DNA of 64,000 nucleotides from Vicia villosa. Its lineage: Eukaryota; Streptophyta; Magnoliopsida; Fabales; Fabaceae. The stretch spans positions 653,134 to 717,133 of the forward strand of contig NW_026705216.1 in assembly GCF_029867415.1 (NCBI RefSeq), in the 5' to 3' direction. Shown piece by piece: positions 1-11,540 of the stretch; the first letter of the stretch is position 1; each line of letters begins with the position of its first letter. Position numbers and translations under genes: made by a program. Under the pieces are notes generated by a model. It was not told where the DNA came from, searched no databases, and saw nothing but the letters and a program-made list of their open reading frames with translations.

Positions 1-299
1 TATATTTTTTTATTATATTAGAATAAAACATAACTTAAAAAAATAGAATATATGATATGTATTATATATTAGATTTTTATTATATTTTTTTAAATAGAAA
101 ATAATAGTTAGGTATTAAAAATATTTTATTAAATATGTATTCAAAACAAACACATGATATTATTATATTTATTGTTTGTAATATTTGTATTTAAAAAACA
201 TTTTATTATTTGTAGCATATAATGTATTAGTATATAATGTAGACCAATAATGTAGACTAATTAACTTTAGACTAGTAAAAAATTTACTCATGAAATTGT

Positions 300-813
300 A
301 TGATTGGACAAATTCACAGTATGGAATATTATCTGTACTATCGTAGTTGGATGTACGATAGATTAGAACCAGGAAGACGTGTACTTAAACTAAATTTCAT
401 AGAAGGAGTTGATGGGTTTATCAAGTGGGCATTTGTTCAGGAATGTTGTCGAAGCGAAGGAGGGTGGAAATTTGGCGGGAAGCTTGAGAAGTGGGGATAG
501 AACTTTATTTCAAAGAGTTAGAGGTGGGGAAGGATCGTCACGTCCAACACAATTGGCACCGCAAGTAATGGAAACAATAAGACAATTGGCCCTAACTGAG
601 GCGAAACGTGAGTCAGCTCAACGTGAGGCGGCGCTAAAAGCCCAAATGGATGAGCAAGCGCAACGTGAGGCGGCGCTAAAAACGCAAATGGAGGGGCAAC
701 AACAACAAATAGAGGCAATGGCAAAGAGGCAAGAAGAGATGGAGCAGCAAATGCGATTATTTATGCAATTTCAACAAAGAAGTGGTAGTCAACCGTTTGG
801 TGGAAACGTATGA
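300..813 (+). pseudogene. Deleted CACTA transposase remnant: transposase-associated domain joined to En/Spm-type C-terminus
   Basis: The frame from 300 to 500 encodes RSWMYDRLEPGRR followed by FIEGVDGFIKWAF, which matches the N-terminal transposase-associated domain normally found at the start of CACTA TNP2-type proteins. A second, overlapping frame (409-813) encodes NVVEAKEGGNLAGS and TLFQRVR, then a Gln/Glu/Arg-rich coiled coil with tandem QREAALK units. That is typical of the C-terminus of the plant En/Spm transposase family (PF03004-like). The switch falls near 440-450, between two frames. Normally these domains belong to separate CACTA proteins, so an internal deletion that removed the middle of the element is the simplest explanation. 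No functional transposase is expected. Family assignments are by eye. Confidence 0.7.
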
Positions 814-1140
814 GTGGTTGAAAATGAGCGAGAGAATGATGATGAAGATATAAACCTTGAGGATTTTCCCGATCCAAATGACCCTTAGGATTAATTTTAT
901 TTTTATTTAAATTTGAAATTGTGTAGGATGATTTAATTTTATGTAATATTTTGTTTATTATATTATAAATTCAATATATTTTAGTATTTTGTTTATTATA
1001 TTATACCATTTTGTTTATTATTATTATTTCAATTTAATAAATATTTTTATTAATATTTATTAATTTTGAATAAAAAATATTAATAATAAAATCTTTTTTA
1101 TAATAATCAATTTTAATTATTTTTTATAAAAATTAACATT

Positions 1141-1520
1141 TGTGACGTGATATACATGTCACTAGTTTGTGACATGTTTATCACGTCGCTACATCTTTAA
1201 ATTAATCAAAAAAATTGTGAAATGATTTCCACGCTAGTTTGTGTCATGCTTTCCACGCCACAACTCTTCTCCGTGTTCTGTGCCTTGCTGCTTTTTCCTG
1301 GCGCTGTCTGTTCCAACAGAATAAATTTGTTGGGGTCTGTGCATCACGTTGCGACGTGATTCCCATGTCACTATTTAGTGACGTGAAAATCATGACACAA
1401 CTAAGTTGCCATGCTCTCCCAAGCGACATATATGTCCATGTCGCTAATTTGGTGTTGTGACGTGATATTCCATTTTGTGGCATGATTATCACGTCGCTAC
1501 AGAGCTTATTTTTTGTAGTG
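1141..1520. repeat. CACTA subterminal repeat array and terminal inverted repeat
   Basis: Direct and inverted copies of a word close to gtgacgtgat/atcacgtcgc recur about every 50-100 bases (near 1142, 1180, 1350, 1380, 1456, 1485), ending in the terminal gtagtg at 1520. Such arrays bind the element's own transposase in En/Spm. The ORFs predicted across this block (1239-1492) are by-products of the repeats. Confidence 0.7.
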
Positions 1521-1602
1521 ATATAAATTTATATTTTATTGTAATAAAATATAAAAAATAAATTATAGATTAAGTAAAATTAATATTATAATTTTACAGT
1601 AA

Positions 1603-1606
<4 letters not shown>

Positions 1607-1673
<67 letters not shown>
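1607..1673. repeat. (AT)n microsatellite
   Basis: An uninterrupted AT dinucleotide run of about 67 bases lies between the CACTA right end and the 3' remnant of the outer copia element. Confidence 0.97.
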
Positions 1674-1675
<2 letters not shown>

Positions 1676-1843
1676 CCTACAACTTAATTTACGATAATAT
1701 CCTTGCACCGTATCTCAGGGGCTACCGCCAACGCACCCCCAAGTCACATATCCATAATAAATAGTTGGGTCTAAGACATGTTTCAAGTTTCAAAGCTCTT
1801 ATTGTGTTTCTCTTTGTGATCATTATATGAGTCATACTCAGCA
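1674..1843 (-). mobile_element. Possible truncated 3' LTR of the outer Ty1-copia element
   Basis: On the minus strand the sequence ccaaggtgaagat just before 1843 resembles a copia polypurine tract and is followed by tgctgagt, a plausible LTR start. The LTR would run toward 1674 and is cut by the microsatellite and CACTA end. No clear similarity to the other LTR (11759 onwards) was seen, so this is tentative. Confidence 0.4.
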
Positions 1844-1934
1844 ATCTTCACCTTGGCAAATATCAAACTCATAAGAAGACTTCATGCATGACGATGACAT
1901 CTTGTCAACTATGGAATATACCTTATACTTAACA

Positions 1935-2421
1935 CTGAGAAACATGTAATAAATTCAAGTGACGCTTGAAATTGTCACTAATGACTAGCTTGGTTAACAT
2001 ATCAGTTGCATTATCTAAAATATGAACATTTTTAAGTTATATTTGTCTAGATGTAAGTAACTATTTGATCTCGTGAAATCTCACATCAATATGTTTGGTC
2101 ATGACATGCCTGATTGTTTGTCAAATAGATGACACAATGACTATCACAATGCAACTGAACTCCACCTTATTTGGCAAATTTAATTTCCATGTACTTTACT
2201 TCAATTGTCGACATGGCCACTTTGAATTGAATTGATGATTTCTGACAAATAGGCCATCTAACTAAAGAAAAGACATACCTTGTTGTAAACTTTCTATAAT
2301 TCATATCACTAGCATAGTCTGAATCAACATATCCTACGATTAAAAGATCACCATGTTCATTAGACGACTTCCTAATGACGCTCGCTAGATTTGAACATAA
2401 ACTTACAAACTTCACATACAA
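1935..2421 (-). pseudogene. Ty1-copia RNase H domain, decayed
   Basis: The frame 2421 to 2167 encodes GYVDSDYASD, the conserved copia RNase H entry motif, then QFKVAMSTIEVKYMEI. After a stop near 2167, degenerate sequence still encodes VQLHCDSHCVIYLTNNQ and, near 1990, a remnant of the TDMLTK tail, so the domain ran on to about 1935. In copia elements this domain removes the RNA template during reverse transcription. Several stops and frame changes make it non-functional. It belongs to the outer minus-strand element. Confidence 0.8.
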
Positions 2422-3743
2422 CTTATGTCAAATCTGGTCAAGTGCAAATTATATAATACATTAAACAACCAACATCACTAACATAAGGAAGCTTTTGACA
2501 TATAATCAACTTCTACATTTGTGTTTGGACACTAATAAAATGAGATTTTAAAGTGATTCACCATTGGAGTACTCATAACCTTTGAATTATTGATGTCAAA
2601 CTTCTCTATCATCTTTTCAACATAGCTTTTTTGAGATAGCCAAACTTTTCTAGCAATTATATCCCTGTGAATTTCTATACCAATAATCTTTTTTAACAAC
2701 ACCCAAGTCTTTCACGTCAAACTCCTTTTCAACATGATTTTTAGCTCATGCACGCCATGTAAATGATTAACAGTAATCAACATATCATCAATATACAATA
2801 AGAAGAAATTAAAAGAACTATCATCAAGGCTTCTAACATAAAAACAACACACATACTCACACCTTTTATAACCAATGTGAATCATGTATGAATCAAAACT
2901 TTTGTACCATTTCCCTAGAGACTGTTTTAAACCATACAAAGACCTCTTTAATTTACAAACTAGTATTCCATGTCCAGTGTTACTGAACCCCTATGACTGA
3001 TTCATGTAAATTTGCTCATCTAGATTACCATGAAGAAATGTTGTCTTCGCATTTACTCTAAATGCATGTCTCCATTAGCTACCAATGCTAACACTACTCT
3101 GATAGAAATAGGTTTGACGATTGGAGAGAATATCTTATCATAGTTAACCCCTTTATTTGTGAGTTCCCATTTTCTACAAGTTAAGCCTTTAACTTTTCCT
3201 CTTATTTTCTTATTACTGTTTGTTTTCTCTTGAACACCTACTTACAACCGATGACGTTTTCCCATTAAAAAGTTGAACACGCTCTCATGTCTGATTTTTC
3301 TTCAAAGACTCTATTTCATTCACCATTGCACCCATCCTCTCATTTTTCTCATGGAAAGCTATAACATCTTTAAAGGTGGAAGGGTCTCAAAAATTAATAA
3401 GAAGTGCATAGGTTGTCAAATCTTCATACCCATATCTTTCTTGTGGCGTAGTTAAACGATACTCTCTGTCAGGTAGAAGAATAAAATCTTCCACTTTATC
3501 TGAAATTTAGGTTTGTGGTTAATTTCAGTATTAGAGTCTATTTTTTTTTGTGGTTCATGCACTAGCTGCATATTTTACACTGGTGACAAATCAACATCCA
3601 CCTAAATCACATGTTTGGTGAAAGTTTCTCTTTCAAATGTTTCAACATTTATGTTGCAATTGATTATGTTAACATTAATTGCTCATCAAAACAACATCTT
3701 TCACAACTACAATCTTATTTTTTAATTGGATCCCATAACTTGA
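2422..3743 (-). pseudogene. Ty1-copia reverse transcriptase and end of integrase, decayed
   Basis: The frame 2939 to 2712 encodes YGLKQSLGKWYKSFDSYM and then LLYIDDMLI. These are the conserved copia RT segment and its YXDD catalytic motif (here YIDD). The upstream minus strand (3000-3270) holds further RT-like fragments in changing frames. At 3680-3740 the sequence gives LWDPIK and KIVVVKDVV, which is the conserved integrase-RT linker. This is a broken copy: no frame spans the domain. ORFs predicted on the plus strand here are shadows. Confidence 0.75.
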
Positions 3744-5351
3744 TGTTGAACTTGAGACTTCACATACTAGAGAGGGTGAATTGTGTGGTTCATGTAAAAT
3801 AAAAAGCAAAAAGTAAATTGCAGAAATTAAATAAGTTAAGAGAAAAGAGAAACACCAAGAATTATAGAGGTTCAATTGAAAAAAATGACTTAATCCTCTC
3901 CCTAAGAATTGTTCTTGAGAGTTTATAATAAACATTGATAATTTTTAGTATGAAAGACTCACAAAACCTCTTATACAAGGAAATTATGGTTGACCTTCAA
4001 TCAATTAATACAAGACAATGGATTTGGGGGTTTGCGTCATTTCTTCCAGGTAAACTTAGGAGTGAAGTGGGCGGACTTCCTTCCGAATGGTGGGTTGAAG
4101 CGATTAGTCCTCTTTCCACAAACAAAAACCTTGGAGTTGTTATTCCTCAAGCTTCTTAAAACTTGAGCTTTAAACTTTGGTTTTGCATGGGATAACCAAT
4201 AACCTATGAGATTTTAACGTCGGACTGATCTCGAACTTATGAAGCTTTTAATACTGGGATAAGCTTCAACTTATCTTAGTTTCATATCGGGCTAACCAAT
4301 AATGTACCAAGCTTTTAGTAGCGGGTTGACCTTGAACCTAGGAGATTGTATAGTAGGCTAATCTCGAACCTAAACTGGAACTGAATCACACAATCCCAAA
4401 TCAAAGCTTTTAACAGGTTTAGCTTCTAACTTAAATAAATCCCTAAATGAATAATATTCAACCAAGGTGTATACAAAAGATTCTCTTGGTGAATTTACAA
4501 TTTTACTCTTTCCAGAATTACAAATATATTCCCAGTCACAACGAGACTTTTCTCATAAAAGTACTTAGACTAAAATATTAGTGAGAGAAAGTGAGATAAA
4601 ACTTTAGAGAGAGAGAGAGGTGTCAAAATACGTTTTTTAATGAATTAAAATGAGAAAAATGACCTTTATTTATAGGCAACAGGTTGACTCAAAAAGGAAT
4701 TTCCAATAAATGCATTTTATGACAATCTAATCTATTGGCACATATTCATAATCGATTAGAAGTTTGAAATATAATCGCTTGTAAATTTATAAAATGAGGG
4801 AAAAGATATCTAGCCATTGAACATCGTTAAGGCGCTATCCTAATCGCTTGTGACTCAATTTTGAGCTGATCTAACCGATTGGACAAATGTTCCAACCGAT
4901 TAGAAAAGTTAAAATTTCGCCTATAGTTATTTTGACTGCTCCCAATTTATATAGCACAACTTCAAGATGTTTTTGAAGATATTTTCTTTTGGTAAAACCA
5001 TTTTGAAAATATTTTAGTGTGTGTGCTTTAGCCATGCACTTTTATGATAAAGCCCTTATGTATTACATTTGTTTCACTCATTGCTAAATTAGGATGTACC
5101 ATAATACTTCAAGACTTTGCCACATATTTTCTCTTTTGTGGACACTTACTTGAGTAGCTTGAGATGAAGCTTTAGTTACATTCCATTTGATTATCATCAT
5201 AGGATAGTCAAGTCCATCAAACCCTAATGATAAGGTTTTCATCTTTATCCGCTTAACCATTCATGCTTAATTTATTATAAGACATTAGTTCTCATCATCA
5301 AAAATCGATGTCCTTGTTAAAAGAATATCACCAGCAAAACAAGGTTCCACA
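3744..5351 (-). repeat. 3' LTR of the inner retrotransposon (1608 bp)
   Basis: The ends read tgtggaacc...caaca on the minus strand. It matches 9061-10756 along its length with many substitutions and small indels. Repeated aatcgatt/aaccgatt words occur at 4749-4760 and 4868-4905. The ORFs at 3675-3935 and 3935-4159 lie across or within the LTR and are not genes. Confidence 0.85.
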
Positions 5352-5361
5352 TTCTCCCCCT
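5352..5361 (-). promoter_or_regulatory. Polypurine tract of the inner retrotransposon
   Basis: On the minus strand a purine run (agggggagaa) directly precedes the 3' LTR. This is the plus-strand priming site of LTR retroelements and fixes the element's orientation. Confidence 0.8.
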
Positions 5362-5839
5362 ACTTTATGATGGCAACACTTCTCTCAGGAGAAGTGGTAA
5401 AAGAAACAAACTAAATGTGATTGGAGTACTTAGACCCTCATGAGTTAAATAAAGAGTATACACTGCTCCCCTTGAGAGTATACTGTCAAAATCCAAAAGG
5501 CGAATAAAGACACATTGCAAAAGGTAAATATGCAGACAATGGAGATTTAAACATTTAGAGAAATGAAAATATCACTCATAATTATTACTAAAAATTTAAA
5601 TTACAGAAAGAAATTTGTGAGAAAATAAAGTACATGAAGGAAAAATATTAAATTTAAAAGTTTGCAAAGCAAAAAGCATGAAATAAGAAAATACTTTTAA
5701 GTGAGATAATTCTTCATCAAGATCATCATAAAATAATAGGTCGTGTGGGAGTTTGGTTTGGTCAGGGAAGAAGTGGCGTACTATGAAGTCAATCTTGTCA
5801 TTGGATACATTTATGTTTTCACTGATGATTATCATGAAA
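5362..5839. other. Internal non-coding part of the inner retrotransposon
   Basis: Between the polypurine tract and the transposon-like ORF I see only AT-rich sequence. The small minus-strand ORF at 5596-5835 continues the acidic, degenerate character of the ORF upstream of it but has no motif I recognise. Confidence 0.5.
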
Positions 5840-6500
5840 TCATTGGTTGTGAGTATTTGTGGGGAATTGCCTGAGCTTTCTTTTCTTCACACTTGATGGT
5901 GCCTTTTTGGTGATCTTTCCATTTATTAGCTTGAGCTTTATTAAAGGTAAGACAATACTTTCTATTGTAGTTGTTTCTTCCTTGAATTCTTCATCTCCAA
6001 AGTCGTATCCTGTTTCTTCTAGAATATTTGTGACTAAATTTCTATATGGAAGGTATGTATCTCCTTTAGTGTGCTTTATCATGTAGTTAGTTACTTGTTG
6101 TGCCCAATTTAACTTGATTTTTTTCTATCACCCATATTGTTTCCATAACAACTTGGGTCAAGAGACTAAAATTCCCTCTTTTGGGAAAAAGGATGTGATT
6201 GAAAACATAATGAATCAATATACTTTTAGGGTTTATGTATCTAGAAGTGATTGGGTAAGGTATGAATGGTGACAGTTCTTTCATAAGAGAGGATGCGATG
6301 ATGGTGTAGTTTTACATGTTGGCTTTGTCTCCAAGCTCAATGATTCGATCTTCATGAGGGAGATTTAACATCTTTCCAAATTCTTCTACTAAGAGGTTTA
6401 TCTTACGTCTTCTCATTTTGCTTTGAAGTATTCCATCAGTGAGATGAAGCTTTAAGAAGAACATCTTCACAAGGAATGTGTAGATTCTTTTTGAAGGCAT
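5840..6500 (-). pseudogene. Putative plant transposon protein domain (PF20167-like), broken
   Basis: Three successive minus-strand segments read as one protein with breaks. 6500-6312 encodes LTDGILQSKMRRRKINLLVE and GKMLNLPHEDR. After an in-frame TAA, 6284-6087 encodes NPKSILIHYVFNHILFPKRG. After a +1 frame change, 6082-5840 encodes LPYRNLVTNILEETGYDFGD. The order recalls the putative plant transposon protein domain common in legume repeats: an LNLP motif, a HNILFPK-like segment, then LPYG-LT-IF. The function of that family is unknown. It sits inside a gag-bearing LTR element where pol would be expected. Assignment is from pattern memory. Confidence 0.5.
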
Positions 6501-7500
6501 GTAGAGAGAGATCGAGAGCTTGAGTTCTTCAAAGGTTTTGAAGAATTTGCATTCTTTGAAATCTTATGGAGCTAAAGTATGAATTCTTAGAAGGGTATGG
6601 TTGTAAAATTGTTGGAAGAACCTTGATTCTTGTTATCCGGTGGTCAAATCATTAGTAAGAGGGATAAAGGTGAAGCTCAACCTTCTTGGAATCTAGATGA
6701 TTTTGCAAGAACAATCTCGCAGACACGTTTTAAATGGAAAATATGCAATGCAAAAGAGTGAGAATAGAATACTTATTTATAGCTTGCCATTTGTGGATTT
6801 GAACGTGTATTACTGGAAAGCATTCAATGTAGATTGTTCTAATCAAAAATTAAATCAAAATACTTCCTTTTTTCGTCTCCTAACCAATTGGCTAAAAGAT
6901 CTAATCAGTCAGATTTTCCAATTTCTCATAATTCTGTGAAATCTTCATTAATGTTGGGATTTTATTTTCCTTAGACACATGTTGGACTTTTATTCAATAT
7001 GAAAACATTTGTTTCGAGCTTTTATAATTGTTGTCATCACGTGCTAATCGATTGGACTTGTGTAGCTCATCCTCCTTTATGCATGTTTGGGCCTTATGTT
7101 GGATTTCTACTTTTCAGCACCCCCAATTGTTATTTTTTGCACCCCTTTGCTAGAAAACAAAAAAATTCTCATCTTATGGGTTAGAAAATAATTTAATTTG
7201 ATGAGAAAAATTTTAAAAAATATTATTTTAAGGGGTTAATCAGATTTTCCTGATTATTTCTACCTTAAGATAATTTTACCTCTTTTATCACGAAGTCTTG
7301 ATAAATATTTCCCAAAAGGGAGATCATTACATGGTGTGTCCTTCTGTACACACGGTTGGATGTGAGAGTTCGTAAAGGCCACAAAATGAATAAATTTATT
7401 ACAGACATATCCATTCAACTGATCACTACATATCATAAACTTTGAGATACTCTTAAATAGTTTGCTTTGCTCACAATGGTTGACATTTTCCATCATCGTT
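6501..7500. other. Internal region of inner retrotransposon without recognisable gene
   Basis: About 1 kb between the PF20167-like ORF and gag. The aatcgattgg-type words seen in the LTRs recur here (near 6885-6910 and 7045). Small ORFs at 6697-6939, 6999-7184 and 7260-7496 show no conserved domain and are probably chance. Confidence 0.45.
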
Positions 7501-7689
7501 CATCTTTGAATCGGAGACTTCATAAGTATTGTATACTTTAAAATTATACTCTTTCTTTGCATAACTTTATTTTAATAGTTATAAAAAAACTTCAAGTTGC
7601 AAAGCATACCTTTAAAACACAAAGGTTTCACCTTTGGTGCCCCCAACTTCTTGGGTCAAGGTGTATTAGATGCAAAAGATCTAATTAGA

Positions 7690-9008
7690 TCTTTTCAACT
7701 TACCATAACATAAAGGTTCTAAGTGACCCATTCTTTTACAATGTGTACATTTATATGTTGTATATTTTTTTCCTTATGATTTGTGTCTTTTCTTGTCTCT
7801 TTTTCCTTAAAACCTAGACCAGTTTTACTTATGGAAGATCTCTTACTAGATAACAAAAGGTTAAGCTTCTTTTTCCCTTGGGTAAATTTTCCCAGGGTTT
7901 ACGTAGATTAATCACTTCTTTTATAGGCGAGTCACACCATTTTCATTTCTCTTTCGAATTCCTAAGCTTAGTTATCTCTATTTGGAGAGAATTATTGATT
8001 TCCTTGAGATATCTTAGGTATTTCTTAAGACCTAGAGTACACTCTCTTAGTTTAGCATTTTCTTCCTCTAATTGACTACTTATTCTAAATAGTTATGCTT
8101 AAAATGGCTGGATACCTGGAATAGTGTCTCCCTCGTAGGATGCCTTTAAGCAAATTTAATCTTTTTCGTTGGAAGAAGATTCTTTCATATTTCTCCATGA
8201 GGTTGATGTCTCTCCTACTTTTATTCGTTCGATTGTTGAAGAAATTTCTTCATCTTCTTTGTCATTCCTCGAACAAGGAGGTCCTTCATTTGATGTTGAA
8301 TCTTCCGAGGTTCATTCAACTACTAAGTAAGTTCTTTCGAAGGATTGTACAAGAGTCGTATGATAGGAGTATGATGAGGATGATGATTCTTTAGTTTGGA
8401 TTCCTTCCTCTTTAAGTAATTAAACTTGTTCATTTAACTTGTCTTTAATTTACTTTTTTTCTTGTTTTTTATTGAAATTCATGAAGGTTCCCATTTATTG
8501 ATTTAAGAGTTAGATTAAACTTTCAGTTCTTAATTCTTATATTTTTGTTAGTAATGCAATTTCCAACAAAATTTCCAATATTTCTAAATTTGGAAAAACA
8601 TCCATTAATGGTATCTTTATCTTCTTTGGCTCGTGTGTTCATCTTCTCTCGTTCGATACTTGGAAAGGTTCCATATATTATTTCAAGAGTATCCCACATT
8701 TCCTTGACGGTATTGCAATGATGGACATAGTAAAATTTGGTATCATCTAAAGACATTGTTATAAATCTTTTAATTTTTAAATTTATTTCAAATTTTCTAT
8801 TTTCCTCTTTCATCCAAAGGAAAAAGAGTTTATCTACTACTTCGTCATTTACCTGATGAGTAGGGATAAATGTACCATTGACTACTGTTTTCCACAATTC
8901 ATAATTTATGCTTTGAAGATAAATTTTAAATCTAGCTTGCCAAATATCAAATCTACTATCATTAAAAAATGGTGGTGTGTTTAGAAAAGCTCTCTTGTCA
9001 GAAGTCAT
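7690..9008 (-). pseudogene. Ty1-copia gag (UBN2-type) with zinc knuckle, inner element
   Basis: The likely start is the ATG at 9008 (minus), just inside the primer site; the open frame itself extends into the LTR to 9086. It encodes FFNDSRFDIWQARFKIYLQS, then KEMWDTLEIIYGT, the signature of copia gag polyproteins (UBN2/DUF4219 type), and is open to 8523. Downstream an acidic stretch and a coiled coil (LEEENAKLRE, about 8040-8070) are followed by a zinc knuckle, CTHCKRMGHLEPLC, around 7705-7750 (CX2CX4HX4C intact). Stops separate these parts, so the full Gag is broken although the first 160 residues are open. Gag forms the virus-like particle that packages element RNA. Confidence 0.8.
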
Positions 9009-9048
9009 CTTCCTCTTGAGACGATTAGTCCTTAAACATGAGTTAGAC

Positions 9049-9060
9049 TCTGATACCAAT
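9049..9060 (-). promoter_or_regulatory. Primer-binding site, initiator Met tRNA type
   Basis: The minus strand reads attggtatcaga directly after the LTR end caaca. This is the standard copia primer site and it identifies 9061-10756 as the 5' LTR. Confidence 0.88.
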
Positions 9061-10756
9061 TGTTGGACTTGAGACTTCACACACAAAAGGGGGTGAATTG
9101 TGTGGTTTAGGAAAAAGTGATTTTTAAAATCTTTGAGAAATAAAATCAGAGTTTAAAAATATTTTTGAAAACTTAACAGTAGAAAATAAATTCTAGAAAG
9201 TAAATGCGGAACTTAAAAAAGTTAAGGGAAAAGAGGAATACCAAAAATTATAGATGTTCAATTGAAACAAAATGACCTGCTACTCTCTCCAAGAACCGAT
9301 CTGAAGAGTTTCCAAAAACATATTGAGAGATTTTAGTAGGAGAGGCTCATGAACCCCCTTATACAAGGAAGTGATGGTTGACCTCTAACCAGATAATATA
9401 AGACAATAGATTTGAGCATTTTTGTCTTTTCTTCCAGATAAACTTAGGAGTGAAGTGACCAGTTTTCCTTCCTAGTGGTGGATTGAAGCGGTTAGTCCTC
9501 TTTCCACAAAAAAGAACTTTGGAGCTGCTAATCTTCAAGCTTCTTAAACCTTGATTTTGCACGGGATAACCAATAACCTATGAGATTTTAAACCCCAATT
9601 GATCTCAAACATAAAAAGCTTTTAATATCGGGGTGAGCTTTGGTCTATATTAGTTTTATATCGAGCTAACCAAGAACCTACCAGGATTTTAGTACCAAGC
9701 TGAGCGTGAACCTATGACATTGTATAACTAGCTAATCTCGAACGTAAACCAAAACTGAATCAGACAATCCCAAACCAAAGCTTTTAAAATGTTTAGCTTC
9801 TAACCCAAATAAATCCCTAAATGGATAATATTCAAAAAAAGGTCTATACACAATATTCATTTGGTGAATTTAAAATTCTATCCTTTCCAAAATTTCAAAT
9901 ATATTCTCACTCACAAAAGGATTTTTCTCACAAAGTAACTTACGCTAAAATATTAGTGAGAGAAAGTGAAATAAAATTTTAAAGAGAGGGATAGAGAGAG
10001 AAATAGAGAGAGAGAGAGAGAAGTGTTAAAATACATTTTTGGATGAAATTAAATGAGAAAATGGGCCTCTATTTAGAGGCTAGAGTTTGGCTCAAAAAGG
10101 AATTTCAAATAAATGAATTTTTTGACAATCTAATCGATTGGCACGTATTCACAATTGACTAGAAGTATTAAATATAATTGGTTGTAATTTTATAAAAGGA
10201 AAGAAAAGATATCTAGTTGTTGCACATCATTAAGGAAATGTCCTAATCGCTTGTGACTCAATTTTGAGTTAATCTAATTGATTGGTCAAATGTTCTAACC
10301 AACTAGAAAATTCAAAATTTTGACTATAGCTATTTTGACTTCTCTCATTTCATCTGGCACACCTTTAAGATGTTTTTCAGGATATTTTCTTTAGGTAAAA
10401 CTATTTTGAAAATATTTTAATGTGTGTATGCTTTTGTCATGCTCTTTTACGATAAAGTCCTTACATATTACATTTGTTTCACTCATTACTAAATAAGAAG
10501 GTACCACAGTACTTCAAGACTTTGCCATATATTTTCTCTTTTGTGGACAATTATTTGGGTAGCTTGATATGAGGCTTTAGTTACATTCCATTTGATTTCC
10601 ATTATCGGATAGTCAAGTCCATCAAACCCTGATGATAAGATTTGTATTTTTATCCGCTTAACCGTTCATGCTTGACTTATTATAACAGATCAGTTGTTAT
10701 CATCAAAAGTTGATGTTCTTGTTAAAAGCGTATCACCTGCAAAAGAAGGTTCCACT
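9061..10756 (-). repeat. 5' LTR of the inner retrotransposon (about 1696 bp)
   Basis: It aligns with the 3' LTR at 3744-5351. The first minus-strand base is mutated (agtggaacc in place of tgtggaacc). A GA-rich microsatellite lies at about 9985-10021. The two LTRs have clearly diverged, so the insertion is not recent. Confidence 0.85.
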
Positions 10757-11540
10757 TTTGAAACGTTCACACCTTTTATGTAACCAATGAATACACATTT
10801 ATTTGACTTTGGATCAAGTTTGGATATATCTTTACTAGATATATGAACATAAGTTAGACACCTAAAATCCTTAGATTATCAAAATCAATAAGATTACCCA
10901 TCCATACCTCATCTACAAACTTTCCCTCCAATGAATCTCTTGGTGACATGTTGATAAGATAACACGCCATGTTAATTATATTTTCTTAAAAACCTTTTGA
11001 AATTATTGCATTTAACAAATGACATCATTCTCTTTTAGTTAGAGAGCTATTCATTCTCTTTGTCGCACCATTTTGTTATGGTGTCTTACAAAGTGAAAAA
11101 TAACTTTGAATTTTGTGTTCTTCACCAAGCCTCTTGAAATTAGAATCACTATACTCTGTCCCATTATCGAATTGCAAATATTTGATTTTTTATACCAATT
11201 TTATTCTACCTCTTCCTTCCACAACTTGAATTTGGTAAATAAGAACTAGATTACAATATTGCAAGAAAATCATCTCTGTAAGTCATAAAATACATGGAAC
11301 CAAGTGGTCATAAGAACTTAGTAACGAGCACAACAAGATAATAACCCTGTCTTCGTCATCAATCTTCATCCCCAGCCTCATCACATTGATAACTATGTTG
11401 TTGTAAGTTGGATTTTTCCTACATCTTCATACTGTATAGTAGCTGCTTCGTGAACATTTTATTTATTAACATCATTGACATATGCTGACTCTCCAATTTT
11501 CCCCAACCGTTAGGTCTAGAATATGATACATAACATCGTA
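10757..11540 (-). pseudogene. Ty1-copia integrase piece of the outer element
   Basis: On the minus strand around 11190-10990 the sequence encodes FDNGTEYSDSNF, then QNGATKRMN. These match the conserved integrase core segments DNGxEY and QNGVAERxN. Closer to 10960-10800 it encodes YLINMSPRDSLEGK and DEVWMGN, the downstream integrase segment. Stops interrupt all frames. The reading resumes at 3743 (LWDPIK) on the far side of the inserted element. Confidence 0.75.

Larger units (their letters stand above)
1..1520 (+). mobile_element. Right end of a CACTA (En/Spm) DNA transposon
   Basis: The block ends at 1520 with ttttttgtagtg, the complement of a CACTACAAAAAA terminus, which is the hallmark of CACTA transposons. 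The last 380 bases hold repeated gtgacgtgat/cacgtcgctac words in both orientations, as expected for subterminal transposase-binding repeats. Two overlapping transposase-derived reading frames (300-813) lie inside. The left end is outside the window, so neither the length nor the 3-bp target duplication can be checked. The element looks internally deleted and non-autonomous. Bases 1-300 and 900-1140 are AT-rich with no coding signal. Confidence 0.82.
3744..10756 (-). mobile_element. Inner LTR retrotransposon with long LTRs, gag and no recognisable pol
   Basis: Two long LTR copies (3744-5351 and 9061-10756) flank a 3.7-kb internal region on the minus strand. A primer site complementary to initiator Met tRNA (tctgataccaat on the plus strand, 9049-9060) abuts the 5' LTR. 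A polypurine tract (agggggagaa read on minus, 5352-5361) abuts the 3' LTR. The target duplication read on the minus strand is tcaaa (10757-10761) and tcaag (3739-3743), four of five bases matching, and removing the element restores RFKLWDP in the outer pol. Inside are a copia-type gag and a plant-transposon-like ORF; RT, integrase and RNase H motifs were not found. Confidence 0.85.

Noticed and set aside
9359..9562. 67-residue ORF in the inner 5' LTR
   Set aside because: LTR sequence; the corresponding part of the other LTR does not keep the frame.
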